Numbered from the stretch's first letter, positions 7,278-16,429 are shown. The stretch is 64,000 bases of DNA from an uncultured Draconibacterium sp. (GCF_963675065.1 NZ_OY775906.1:2272001-2336000); one strand, 5' to 3'. Translations and numbers: made by a program. The notes: generated by a model from the letters alone, not told the origin.

Positions 7278-9620
7278 TCATTTTACATCAATTGCATCTA
7301 CCGGACAAGCAGCGCGGCAGGCATCACATTTTATACACAATTCTGTATCGATAGAATGTTTTTCATGCGGTGTAAACGGAATCGCATCAACCGGACACTT
7401 TTGCACACACTTGGTGCAACCAATACACTCGTCGTTTACCGAATAAGTGATCAGCTCGGCACACTTGCCCGTTGGGCAGGTTCCGTTAATGTGCGCTTCG
7501 TATTCATCCCTGAAATGTTTTAAGGTACTTAACACCGGATTTGGTGCGGTTTTCCCCAGTCCGCAAAGACTTCCTTTTTTTGTCCAGCCGGCCAGGTGCT
7601 CCAACTCTTCAATGTCGCCTTTTTTACCTCTCCCGCTAACAATACCGTCCAGAATGTCGAGCATTCGTTTTGTCCCTACACGACAGAAGGTACATTTCCC
7701 GCATGATTCTTCCTGTGTAAACGACAGAAAATATCGGGCAATATCCACCATACAATCGGTATCGTCGAGCACTACCAAACCTCCCGATCCCATCATGGCG
7801 CCCATTTCTCCAAGCGATTCAAAATCAATCGGTGTATCCGAATGTTCGGCCGGTATACATCCACCCGACGGGCCACCGATCTGCACCGCTTTAAACTTTC
7901 GTCCATTGGCAATTCCACCACCAATTTCTTCAATCACCTGTTTTATGGTAATTCCCATTGGCACCTCGATCAGTCCGCCACGAGCCACTTTACCGGCCAG
8001 TGCAAAAACTTTTGTTCCCGTACTTTTGCCTGATCCGATTTTTGAAAATCCTTCTGCTCCCTCGCGAAGAATATAGGAAATTTGCGCCAGAGTTTCGGTA
8101 TTGTTTACCAGGGTTGGTTTTCCCCACAAACCGCTCTCAGCAGGAAATGGCGGGCGCATTCTCGGAAAACCGCGATTTCCTTCAATGGAAGCGATAAGTG
8201 CACTTTCTTCACCACAAACAAACGCGCCTGCACCTTCGTAGATCTGCAGTTCGAGATCGAAACCACTACCCAAAATATTTTTCCCCAGATAATTTTTAGC
8301 CTCACATATTTTCAAGGCCTCGCGAATACGTTTTACCGCCAGCGGATATTCGGCGCGGATATAAAAATACCCCTGGTGAATATCTGTAGCATAGGCCGCA
8401 ATGATCATTCCTTCGATTACTCTGTATGGATACGATTCGAGCAGCATCCGGTCCATAAAAGCTCCAGGGTCGCCTTCATCGCCGTTACAAATGATATATT
8501 TTGTGTCGTTTTCGTGCTTTTTTACCAATTCCCATTTTAATCCGGATGGAAAACCTGCACCACCACGGCCTCTGATTCCGCTGTCTTTTACCTCGCGGAT
8601 CACCTCTTCGGGTGTCATTTTATTCAATACCTTTTCCACAGCAGTAAAACCTCCGCGGCTCAGGTATTCATTAATATCAAGTGGATTAATAATTCCACGA
8701 TATTCTGTAGCAATGGGAATTTGTTTCCCTAAAAACGAGGCCACAGGTTTTTCTCGCATACTTATTTCGTAGCGCTCAACTCCATCCCAGTTACGGTCGG
8801 TCTGAATATCCTCAACCGTGTGCAATAATTTGTTTTTCAGACGTGTAAACAAGCCCGGTGCCTGAAAATGACTTTCTACAATATTTTTTACGTCTTCGGG
8901 TTTTACTTTGGCGTAAAGCGTAGCTTCTCCTTCGTTCGGCACCACCTCCACCAAAGGCACCTGGTGGCACATTCCCACGCAGCCCACATGCTTGAGACTA
9001 ACGCGCAGTCCACTTTCATTTACAACATGTTCAACTTCCTCCTGTATTTCCTTACTTCCGCTGGCCACACAACACGATCCAAGCCCGATTCGTATCTCGC
9101 CCTGAATTTCTGAGCCATCAGCTTTCCGTGCTTTTTTTGTATTTTTTGTTCCTTTGAAGCTTTCAAAATCGGCAATCACCTGTGCAACCTGATCGGATGC
9201 CACATGACCATATGTTGTTTCATCGATCTGAACTACCGGCGCCAGGGTACAGCACCCCAAACAAGCTACCTGCTCCAAAGTATATTTACCTGATTCCTCG
9301 GTTTCCTCTCCTTCAGCCAACTTTAATTCGCGCCGAAATGCATCGTAAACCTGACCGGCGCCTTTAACGTGGCAAGCCGTTCCTACACACACTTTTATCA
9401 TGTGTTCGCCAACCGGCTGCAAACGAAACTGAGAGTAAAAACTCGCCACACCAATAATCTCGGCCAGGCTTATTTCTGTTTTATCAGCCACCAGCCGCAA
9501 AACATCCTCAGGCAAATAATTGTATTCCTTTTGAATAGCCTGAAGAATAGGAATCAGGCTCTTTTTGGTAATACCTTTTTCCTGTATCAGCTGATCGATA
9601 TATTTATTTTCTTCTGTCAT
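7278..9620 (-). CDS. Fused NuoE-NuoF-type NADH-oxidising flavoprotein with extra ferredoxin domains
   Basis: Cytoplasmic NAD(H):FMN iron-sulfur subunit, 780 aa. Residues 1-155 are NuoE/HydC-like with a thioredoxin-fold [2Fe-2S] site (CVGTAC...CLGCC). Residues 175-260 are a second thioredoxin-like [2Fe-2S] domain (CC...CVGMC). Residues 270-690 are NuoF/HydB: GRGGAGFPSGLKW, the FMN-site NGDEGDPGAFMDR and the [4Fe-4S] motif ESCGKCTFCRVGT. The C-terminus has two [4Fe-4S] motifs, CIGCTKCVQKCP and CIKCDACRAACP. This equals HydC plus HydB fused, or an StnB/StnC-like arrangement. No hydrogenase or formate dehydrogenase gene is nearby, so with the GltD-like partner it may be a transhydrogenase or quinone-linked NADH enzyme. 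Confidence 0.92.
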   Translation of the reverse strand: MTEENKYIDQLIQEKGITKKSLIPILQAIQKEYNYLPEDVLRLVADKTEISLAEIIGVASFYSQFRLQPVGEHMIKVCVGTACHVKGAGQVYDAFRRELKLAEGEETEESGKYTLEQVACLGCCTLAPVVQIDETTYGHVASDQVAQVIADFESFKGTKNTKKARKADGSEIQGEIRIGLGSCCVASGSKEIQEEVEHVVNESGLRVSLKHVGCVGMCHQVPLVEVVPNEGEATLYAKVKPEDVKNIVESHFQAPGLFTRLKNKLLHTVEDIQTDRNWDGVERYEISMREKPVASFLGKQIPIATEYRGIINPLDINEYLSRGGFTAVEKVLNKMTPEEVIREVKDSGIRGRGGAGFPSGLKWELVKKHENDTKYIICNGDEGDPGAFMDRMLLESYPYRVIEGMIIAAYATDIHQGYFYIRAEYPLAVKRIREALKICEAKNYLGKNILGSGFDLELQIYEGAGAFVCGEESALIASIEGNRGFPRMRPPFPAESGLWGKPTLVNNTETLAQISYILREGAEGFSKIGSGKSTGTKVFALAGKVARGGLIEVPMGITIKQVIEEIGGGIANGRKFKAVQIGGPSGGCIPAEHSDTPIDFESLGEMGAMMGSGGLVVLDDTDCMVDIARYFLSFTQEESCGKCTFCRVGTKRMLDILDGIVSGRGKKGDIEELEHLAGWTKKGSLCGLGKTAPNPVLSTLKHFRDEYEAHINGTCPTGKCAELITYSVNDECIGCTKCVQKCPVDAIPFTPHEKHSIDTELCIKCDACRAACPVDAIDVK

Positions 9621-9728
9621 TTAAGCTATTTCCCTTTCCCCATTTTAAAATCACAACGACTGAGCAATCTTTAACTTCTAATTCTTTTGTAACAGATTCT
9701 TCTCTTCGTTCGGAATGACATTTTCTAT

Positions 9729-11603
9729 TTACTTCCCGATACAAAACACATGTTCCAGTCCTCTAATGTAAATCCGGCCATCGGCAAAAGCCGGCGTAGG
9801 ACCCGACATTTCTCCCAGTTCGTTTTCACTGATTTTCTTCAGCTCCCTGCCAAACTCATAAATTCGCATCACACCATCGTTGTCCATCAAAAACACTTTG
9901 CCATCGGCGTAAACCGGCGAAGAATATACCGGCGAGCCAAAATCGTCTTCCCAAAGCAACTCTCCTTCTTTCAGATCATAGCACACAAAAACACCGTAAC
10001 TGGTTGCAACATATACTAATCCGTCGTGCGCCAAAACACTGGATGCTTCGGGCAGGTAGAAATCATCTTCCCAAAGTGTTTCGTGCGTACGGATATCAAT
10101 AGCTACCATCCGGGCATATTCGTTGGCTGCCACCACAATACCGTCGTCATAACCAACAGATGGACCAACTTCACCCATCATACATTCAACCGACCAGAGT
10201 TCTTCTCCGGTTTCCACATCGTAACCGGCAACAATCGGATCAGCAGTTAATACCAGCTGATACTTGCCATCAACCTCTGCCAAAACGGGACTTGCCCATG
10301 AAATTTTGGAATTACGCACTGTCTCCCAAACTGTTTCTCCGGTTTTGTTGTCGAGTGCCATAACTTTCCCACCTCGGTTGGTATCGTACTGAACCAAAAG
10401 TTTTCCGTTCCAGGTTATCAACGACGAAGAATGCCCGTAGTGATTATCGGGAACTCCCAGGTTTCGTGCCCACAGACGTTTGCCATTCATATCAAATGCA
10501 ATTACATCTCCTGTTCCGAAAATAGCAAAAACAGCCTTACCGTCGGTGGTTAATGTTGGTGCAGAAAGCCCCGTATCATCCGTTACGCGCGGTGGTGTTG
10601 CCGGTGATCCTGAAATGTTATCAGCAACTCCGGTCCACAACAACTTTCCATCGTTACGGTTGTAACAATACACTTCGCGACTGTTATTGTCTGCCCCCGA
10701 TACAAACAGCTTGTCTCCCCAAATTATCGGTGAGTTGAATCCATGTTTTGGCACCTCTGCCTTCCAGATCACATTTGTTCCGGCGGCGCCGTCCCATTCT
10801 GTTGGAATATTTTTATGCGTAATCACTCCCTGCGACAAAGGCCCACGGAAAGAGTTATGATTTTTCTGAATTTCGGCAAGCGTCATCCCGAATGATGCAG
10901 CTGCCGGTTTGGTCTCTACCGCTGGCTTTTCTGAATCCGTTTCTGAAGAATTTTCCTCTGGTTGGGCTTCTTTTGTAATTTCTTCTGACACATTCTCTGA
11001 AGTAGTAGCTTCGTTAACGGCTGGCTTTTCCTCAACTTCGTTGGCAGCCGCTTGCGCCGGAGCAACATTTATTACTTCTACAGCCTCTTCTGCTGAAGTC
11101 TCGTTATCAGCCACCAAAGCAGTTGCATCGTACGATTTTAGTTCGTTTACCGAAAAATACGAAGCCAAAAGTGCCAAAACCATAACTGCCGCTCCAACAA
11201 TTATAATTCCCTTTTGGGCAATTATCCGGCTGGCTATTTCATTTTCGAGTACCTTATCCGGCTCTTCAATTTTACTCTTAGCGGAGTAATAAATCCGCAG
11301 TGCAAATGCCAAAACAATGGCACCGAAAAGCAACATGTAAGCTCCTGTTTCAACCTGCCACTGACTGTTAAAATAGGCCTTTCGGGCCAGCAAATCGAAA
11401 TTGCGAATCTCTTCTTTTAACTCCTCGTTGTTGGCATCGTCTTTAAGGCGCTCAACCAACGCTTCCAATGCCTTACTTTCAATAGGATCGGATTTAGTTA
11501 ACTGCCAAAAATTTAACAAAAGCAGCAGCGCCACAGCAGCGCAAAAAATACCTGCAATTACAGCAATGTTCTGCGAAAGTTTTAGTTTATCCTGGTTGTT
11601 CAT
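9729..11603 (-). CDS. Membrane-anchored PQQ-like beta-propeller protein
   Basis: 624-aa protein with three hydrophobic segments in the first 155 residues (IAVIAGIFCAAVALLLLLNF, near 88-105, and GIIIVGAAVMVLALLASYF). A Glu/Ala/Thr-rich low-complexity linker follows at about 165-235, then a periplasmic propeller of about 380 residues. Blades are visible as KLLWTGVADNIS, ETVWETVRNSK, EELWSVECMMG, ETLWEDDFYLP and ELLWEDDFGSP. It lies between the NapH-like protein (28-bp gap) and the NuoEF fusion. Sitting with one face in the membrane and the propeller outside, it could link the membrane ferredoxin to external partners. That role is inferred only from position. Confidence 0.85.
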   Translation of the reverse strand: MNNQDKLKLSQNIAVIAGIFCAAVALLLLLNFWQLTKSDPIESKALEALVERLKDDANNEELKEEIRNFDLLARKAYFNSQWQVETGAYMLLFGAIVLAFALRIYYSAKSKIEEPDKVLENEIASRIIAQKGIIIVGAAVMVLALLASYFSVNELKSYDATALVADNETSAEEAVEVINVAPAQAAANEVEEKPAVNEATTSENVSEEITKEAQPEENSSETDSEKPAVETKPAAASFGMTLAEIQKNHNSFRGPLSQGVITHKNIPTEWDGAAGTNVIWKAEVPKHGFNSPIIWGDKLFVSGADNNSREVYCYNRNDGKLLWTGVADNISGSPATPPRVTDDTGLSAPTLTTDGKAVFAIFGTGDVIAFDMNGKRLWARNLGVPDNHYGHSSSLITWNGKLLVQYDTNRGGKVMALDNKTGETVWETVRNSKISWASPVLAEVDGKYQLVLTADPIVAGYDVETGEELWSVECMMGEVGPSVGYDDGIVVAANEYARMVAIDIRTHETLWEDDFYLPEASSVLAHDGLVYVATSYGVFVCYDLKEGELLWEDDFGSPVYSSPVYADGKVFLMDNDGVMRIYEFGRELKKISENELGEMSGPTPAFADGRIYIRGLEHVFCIGK

Positions 11604-11631
11604 TATATCTTATTTCCTCTTTTTTTTACTA

Positions 11632-12957
11632 TTATTTTTCCACCGGACAATAATCCACACATCTTGCACAACTAAAGCAATTTCCCTTGTGGGGCTCATA
11701 ATCCTGTCGTTTACGGAACACTACGGTATTCAGTAAAGTCATTCCAATTACCAATCCCATAAATCCTCCGGCAATCATACTTCCGATATAAAATTTCTCA
11801 CGAATTACAGTGGCTTCGTTTACCAGCTCATCCATCGATTTTCCTGAAGCAAGAAATGTTTGCACGTCAATATTGTCCGGATCATTTTTCAATTCAGGAT
11901 GCTCAATGAGCAATTCTGCCAGGTAAACGTCCTGGTTTGCTTTTGATAAGAAAGTATGCGATTTTGCCCCCACGAATACACCCAGCGCAATCCACAACGG
12001 AATTACCAAAGCATAGGTTATAAAACGTTTGGGTCCTAGTCCTGATTTTACCACTTCTTTCTCGTTGGTTGGGAAATCAATAGCATCAAACGGACACGAA
12101 TGAGTACACAATTTACACTGAATACATTTTGATGGTGTGATTGTAAGATGCCGGCTTGAGAAACGCGACATCCAGCTCAATAGCACGCCATAAGGACACA
12201 GAAAACGACAATACGGACGGGCAACAAACATTCCCATCAACAGGAAAGCAACGCCCAAAACGATCATCAGAAATTTAGCATCCATACGGAAAATACCAAC
12301 GAAGGGATCGTAACGGCAAATGATAAAATCAGTTCCTGTGGCAGCAAAAAGCACTGCCAGCGACAAGTATAAATATGGAATCAATCCGAGTGTTTTATTC
12401 AACCACTTTGGCAAACTTATCGGTTTAACCACCACCAAATCCTGAATGGCACCCAAAGGACAGGCACCGGCACAGAACGTTCGCCCGAAAAAGAGCGTAA
12501 CAACGAGCGGCAATATAAAAAACAATAAGGCTGTTATCGAAATCGCATAAGCCGGATCGAAAAAGGTGAGCGTAACATTTTGTATGGCGCCGATGCTGCA
12601 AATACATCCGTTCCGGTAAAAACCGAAATAAACGAGCGTGAAAATAGACAGCCACAAAATACCTTGTCGCGAACGGCTTTTTAATGCAAAATAAGTTGCT
12701 GCCGCTAAAACAAGGAGAAGTACCAGCACATCGAAATATTCCAATGCCAATGCCCGTGGTTCGGGTGTTACCGGCGTTGGTTGCGTGTAACCGGTATCAA
12801 ATTCTGGTTTTGGAAAACGTTGTTTCTGGGCAGACAGGTTAAAAGTGAAAAGGAAAAAGGCAAAAGTAAAAAGTAAGTACTTTAACTTGAGTCCGTAGTC
12901 CGGAGTCCGAAGTCCGAAGCTTTTTTGGTTTCTATTCTGGTTTAGTTGATCTTTCAT
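11632..12957 (-). CDS. NapH/MauN-like polytopic membrane ferredoxin
   Basis: Inner-membrane iron-sulfur protein of the NapH/NosR-C family, 441 aa, with about five hydrophobic helices. The two signature CxxxCP loops are visible (CAGACPLGAIQDL and CRFLCPYGVLLSW). Next come a [4Fe-4S] motif CIQCKLCTHSCPFDAIDFP and a C-terminal CFSCARCVDYCPVEK. Relatives pass electrons between quinol and periplasmic iron-sulfur or heme partners; the Tat ferredoxin encoded 9 bp upstream is the obvious one. The N-terminal part is odd. Residues from about 13 to 22 (around LRTPDYG) are encoded by a heptamer tandem repeat, and the signal-like helix LLFTFAFFLFTFNLSAQ by a T-rich low-complexity tract, so the annotated start may be repeat-derived. 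Confidence 0.85.
   Translation of the reverse strand: MKDQLNQNRNQKSFGLRTPDYGLKLKYLLFTFAFFLFTFNLSAQKQRFPKPEFDTGYTQPTPVTPEPRALALEYFDVLVLLLVLAAATYFALKSRSRQGILWLSIFTLVYFGFYRNGCICSIGAIQNVTLTFFDPAYAISITALLFFILPLVVTLFFGRTFCAGACPLGAIQDLVVVKPISLPKWLNKTLGLIPYLYLSLAVLFAATGTDFIICRYDPFVGIFRMDAKFLMIVLGVAFLLMGMFVARPYCRFLCPYGVLLSWMSRFSSRHLTITPSKCIQCKLCTHSCPFDAIDFPTNEKEVVKSGLGPKRFITYALVIPLWIALGVFVGAKSHTFLSKANQDVYLAELLIEHPELKNDPDNIDVQTFLASGKSMDELVNEATVIREKFYIGSMIAGGFMGLVIGMTLLNTVVFRKRQDYEPHKGNCFSCARCVDYCPVEK
12838..12917. repeat. Low-complexity tract plus heptamer array (AGTCCGN)4 inside the NapH-like gene
   Basis: At 12890-12917 four heptamers AGTCCGT, AGTCCGG, AGTCCGA and AGTCCGA occur in tandem. The adjoining 12838-12880 is an A-rich run of AAAAGT/AAAAGG words. 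Both lie within the first 45 codons of the NapH-like reading frame. Confidence 0.75.
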
Positions 12958-12966
12958 TTTTTAAAA

Positions 12967-13545
12967 TCAGGCTTCTGGGTTGTTTGTAAAATCACCTTTT
13001 ACATTGTAGGCTTCACTGGCTTTTACCCGGCTAATGGCGTCCGACGGGCAAACCCGTGCGATGGAACATTCGTTACAATTGACACAAATGTGATGCATAA
13101 TCTGCAGGTGCATCGAACCGTTTCCGAAAGAAGTACATCCGGCCACACATTTTGCACAACCAATGCACAAATCCTCATTAATATGATATTCAAAATAAGG
13201 CTCCTCAATAAAACGACGTTCGATGGCTGCTGTAGGGCACAGCTGGTTTTCGGCAGCTGTACTTTGTGCGTTGGCATCGGGTTTCAGGTAACCGCCACAC
13301 AAGTCGCAGTAACCACACAAATCAAAAGCGTGGAGACATTTTACCGCTGAAGGATTTAATACACACTCGGTTGCACAGCGCCCGCATTGCGTACATTTAA
13401 ACGGATCGATCTGCCACACATAATCATCTCCACTTACCTTACGAAGCGCCGAAACACTTACCGCACCCAACGATAATAACAATGAGGCGCGCACCCCGTT
13501 ACGGATGAATTTTCGGCGGCTTTGTGATTTGCTGTTATTTTCCAT
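12967..13545 (-). CDS. Tat-exported polyferredoxin (multiple 4Fe-4S clusters)
   Basis: 192-aa periplasmic electron carrier. The N-terminus has a twin-arginine motif SRRKFIRNG followed by a short hydrophobic stretch, as in exported folded iron-sulfur proteins. Cysteine motifs are CTQCGRCATEC, CGYCDLCGG, CIGCAKCVAGC and CVNCNECSIARVCP, enough for three or four [4Fe-4S] clusters. NapG-like proteins pair with NapH in the same way; here the NapH-like gene follows after 9 bp. No periplasmic nitrate reductase is present, so the pair serves another acceptor or donor. Fusion or frameshift is not evident. Confidence 0.88.
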   Translation of the reverse strand: MENNSKSQSRRKFIRNGVRASLLLSLGAVSVSALRKVSGDDYVWQIDPFKCTQCGRCATECVLNPSAVKCLHAFDLCGYCDLCGGYLKPDANAQSTAAENQLCPTAAIERRFIEEPYFEYHINEDLCIGCAKCVAGCTSFGNGSMHLQIMHHICVNCNECSIARVCPSDAISRVKASEAYNVKGDFTNNPEA

Positions 13546-13642
13546 TTGTCATTTCTAATCAAAATTTGCTCTGCGGCGCCAGGTCAATTGTTTTTTCAAT
13601 CAAGTTACTTAAAGGCGCCTTCATACTCGTTTCACTCGTTCC

Positions 13643-13662
13643 CCCCGGGTTAAAACCCGGGG
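13643..13662. repeat. Perfect 20-bp palindrome CCCCGGGTTAAAACCCGGGG
   Basis: It is followed by CTAAAAAG and lies in the 131-bp gap between the polyferredoxin and the Cys-rich gene. It resembles a dispersed GC-armed hairpin; a T-run on neither side makes it a weak terminator candidate. Confidence 0.6.
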
Positions 13663-13676
13663 CTAAAAAGCCCAAT

Positions 13677-13883
13677 TTACGATGGCTTTAATTCCACTTC
13701 TCCCCGCTCCTCTTTCACATCAGGATTAGTACACGCTGAAACCTTTCCACAGTTTTTACATGTTGGGGAAACCGAACAAGAAGCAGACACCTTTTTATTC
13801 ACGAACAAATAACCTGTAGTGGCGGTAATTCCTCCGAGAAGTAAAAGTCGTCCTGTTGTCCTTATAAATTCTTTTCGTTTCAT
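13677..13883 (-). CDS. Small exported Cys-rich protein, function unknown
   Basis: 68-aa protein that I do not recognise. The N-terminus MKRKEFIRTTGRLLLLGGIT resembles a Tat-like or Sec signal, though it lacks a strict RR pair. The mature part is about 35 residues with four cysteines spaced C-x5-C-x2-C-x5-C (around SCSVSPTCKNCGKVSAC), followed by an acidic tail. Four closely spaced cysteines suit one iron-sulfur cluster, a zinc site or disulfides. Its place between the NHL propeller and the polyferredoxin on the same strand suggests a small redox partner of this block. Confidence 0.7.
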   Translation of the reverse strand: MKRKEFIRTTGRLLLLGGITATTGYLFVNKKVSASCSVSPTCKNCGKVSACTNPDVKEERGEVELKPS

Positions 13884-14000
13884 CTCATTAAGATTACTTA
13901 TTTCATTGGTTTTCGATGTAACTCACGATAAATTTTAATATGCTCATTTATGTATTTTATCATCTTAAAATTCATGTTCGTTTCATAAAATAGCGATTAT

Positions 14001-14975
14001 CTATTCTGAAATTTTTGGTTCAAATACCCTTAATACATTTCGATCGAAATCAAGCGCATAAATATTTCCGTCCTCATCGACAGCTACATCAGGTGCCTGC
14101 CCTTCAATTTTTTCATCGAATTTAGCCGGTGGTGCGACAACTCCAGAAAACTCTCCTGATGCTTTGTAAATCTTCACACGAACCAACCCTTTTTCGCTGG
14201 TAACAAAACTGCCATCGGGCAAAAAGCAAAAATGTGCAGGATTACAACATCCGCTAAAATTCTCGGTTTGATTTCCTGAAGCTTTCCAGAACTCGCGCAA
14301 TCGTCCTTCTTTGGTGTAATTTTCCAAGGTATGCATACCCGGATTGGCCACCCACAAATCGCCATAAGCATTTATATCCAAATCAAAATACGGACTTGGA
14401 ATAATAAAACCGTGCGCTAAATCGTCGTCGGTTTTTCCTTCAAACTGATTCACAATTTCGCCCTGGTGATTAAAACGCAGAACGCGTCGGTTACCGGCAT
14501 CTGCAACCATAATATCCTCACCATCAACCGCAACGGAAGTTAAATAGGTGTCTTTTCCCTCAACTTCCCATTTGTGAATGGTAGTGCCGGTTTCATCAAC
14601 TATCCACACAAATTTCTCGAAAACTACATAAATGGTATCGCCAACAACATCCAAACCATGAGGTTCGTCAAGAAAACCAATCTCGTTAAGCAGTGTACCT
14701 GAAAAATCAACGATCTTCAATTCCTGATCGCCAACAGCATATATTTTGTTATTCGCAATTTCAAGCGCCTCAGCCAAAACAAAACCCAGGTTAAAATTCC
14801 GGGTCTCTTTGTATTTCACCAATTCCTCCGGAACATTTCGAAACTCATCCACACTGAACTCAAATTTATTGGCCTCCATGTTATCCGGCCGCTTCGAGTA
14901 CCAGTCAACCACAATTATGCCAACGATAACCACCGCCAGTACAATCAGAAATATTACGATGCCTTTGTTCTTCAT
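14001..14975 (-). CDS. Membrane-anchored NHL-repeat propeller protein
   Basis: 324 aa: an N-terminal anchor helix (IVIFLIVLAVVIVGIIVVDW) followed by a six-bladed NHL-type propeller facing the periplasm. NHL-like blades include PHGLDVVGDTIYVV, TSVAVDGEDIMVADAGNRRV and PDVAVDEDGNIYALDF. A conspicuous loop reads FSGCCNPAHFCFLPDGSF; its paired cysteines, histidine and third cysteine could bind a metal or cluster. No enzyme activity can be assigned. It is 26 bp from the membrane-anchored propeller gene at 15002-16429 and 117 bp before the Cys-rich gene, so it belongs to the propeller/iron-sulfur block. Confidence 0.85.
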   Translation of the reverse strand: MKNKGIVIFLIVLAVVIVGIIVVDWYSKRPDNMEANKFEFSVDEFRNVPEELVKYKETRNFNLGFVLAEALEIANNKIYAVGDQELKIVDFSGTLLNEIGFLDEPHGLDVVGDTIYVVFEKFVWIVDETGTTIHKWEVEGKDTYLTSVAVDGEDIMVADAGNRRVLRFNHQGEIVNQFEGKTDDDLAHGFIIPSPYFDLDINAYGDLWVANPGMHTLENYTKEGRLREFWKASGNQTENFSGCCNPAHFCFLPDGSFVTSEKGLVRVKIYKASGEFSGVVAPPAKFDEKIEGQAPDVAVDEDGNIYALDFDRNVLRVFEPKISE

Positions 14976-15001
14976 GACAATATATTTGCATTAATGCTTA
15001 T

Positions 15002-16429
15002 CTATTCGTTCACATTCAGGTCGATGCAGATCATTGTTTCTGCGTCGCGCAACAATAAATAACCGTCGGCCAATGCAAAAGGAGCCCAGGCATCGTGCCC
15101 GTCTTCAATTACTTTAACCTGTTCCAACTGAATGTATCTTTCGGTGCTTGGGCGTGCAATAGTCAGGGTTCCGTCGTCGCTCAGAATAAATAGTTTATTG
15201 TCGGCAATAAAATACGGTCCGAGTCCAAAACGGGTTTCCTTACCGCTTGTCCACACGACTTTTCTTGTATCACCTGGATTCACGCAAATCAGCTGATTTC
15301 TGTTTGCACCACCATCTTTCGGAACGATACCAAACAAATAACCATTCCACAAAATCGGCGTTTGCTGCTCACATGCCAATCCATCTTTAGGTGCATATTC
15401 GTAAAGCGGTTCCGCAGAAAAAGCACCATTATTTTCCGTTAGTTGCACCATCATACTTCCGGCACCGTAACCTGCGGTCATAAAGATCTTTCCGTCGGGC
15501 ATACAAACCGGCGACGGTGCCACAACCGAGTGGTTCCACTGTGATGTAGCCCATAAGATCTGTCCGGCATCAGGTCCGTCGGCCGCCACTCCAAGCAAGC
15601 CACCAATAGCACTGTACACATACATTTTTCGCCCGCCAAAAGTAAAAGGCATAACTGATGAGTGCGACATTTTCCAACCTTCCGGATTTGGCGTTTCCCA
15701 CAATTTCTCACCGGTTTCGCAATCAATGGCTACCATCATTTTACTACCTCCGGTGGCAATAATGGCCACACCGTTATCGATTAACGGACACTGACCGGTG
15801 TACCAAAACGGAATTTCATTTTGATACTCTTTTACCACATCGAGTCCCCAACGAAAATCTCCGGTTTCACGGTCGAGGCACATAACGTGGCATTTCGGGC
15901 CAATCGTTACAATGAAGTCCTCGGTAACTGCCGGAATAGTACGCGACATTCCGTGATTTCGTTTAATGGCCACATCGTAGCCGCGACGCCACTGCTCTTC
16001 TCCGGTAACTACTGAAAAACAGCGTAAAATATCGGCCCGCTCTTCCTCATCGTAATCAAGCACATAAGCCAATCCTTTGTAGATGGCGGCTCCGGAGTGT
16101 CCTTCACCCAATTTTTTCGACCAAAGAATTTTTGGTCCTTCCGGCCCAAAACTTTCCACCAGTTTTACCGGCGATTTTGAAATATTATCGAAGTCGGCTC
16201 CGCGGAAGTTGGTCCAGGTTTCTTCCAGAACCTGATAATCCGAGGCAAGCTCTTCGAAATGTTCACCAATGTTCACCTCCTGAGGAGGTACTCCTTTTCC
16301 CCGATTATCAGCCCCTTCGAGGTTTACCGTAAAATCTTTTGTAGGATCGGCATTTAACCACCAGAAGATGGAAACAAAACCGATGGTTCCGATTGAGATT
16401 AGAATAATATTTATGGTTCTCTTCGTCAT
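15002..16429 (-). CDS. Membrane-anchored PQQ-like beta-propeller protein
   Basis: 475 aa. An N-terminal helix (INIILISIGTIGFVSIFWWL) anchors a large periplasmic propeller. The opening WTNFRGADFDNIS is the N-terminal motif shared by all the large propellers of this window (WRG-x-N/D-x-x-G). Blades end in EEQWRRGYDVAI, DFRWGLDVVKE, EKLWETPNPEG and QILWATSQWNH. Several blades carry extra loops, making it longer than its relatives. It is an outlier of the three paralogues upstream and lies between them and the NHL gene. Ligand or partner is unknown. Confidence 0.86.
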   Translation of the reverse strand: MTKRTINIILISIGTIGFVSIFWWLNADPTKDFTVNLEGADNRGKGVPPQEVNIGEHFEELASDYQVLEETWTNFRGADFDNISKSPVKLVESFGPEGPKILWSKKLGEGHSGAAIYKGLAYVLDYDEEERADILRCFSVVTGEEQWRRGYDVAIKRNHGMSRTIPAVTEDFIVTIGPKCHVMCLDRETGDFRWGLDVVKEYQNEIPFWYTGQCPLIDNGVAIIATGGSKMMVAIDCETGEKLWETPNPEGWKMSHSSVMPFTFGGRKMYVYSAIGGLLGVAADGPDAGQILWATSQWNHSVVAPSPVCMPDGKIFMTAGYGAGSMMVQLTENNGAFSAEPLYEYAPKDGLACEQQTPILWNGYLFGIVPKDGGANRNQLICVNPGDTRKVVWTSGKETRFGLGPYFIADNKLFILSDDGTLTIARPSTERYIQLEQVKVIEDGHDAWAPFALADGYLLLRDAETMICIDLNVNE

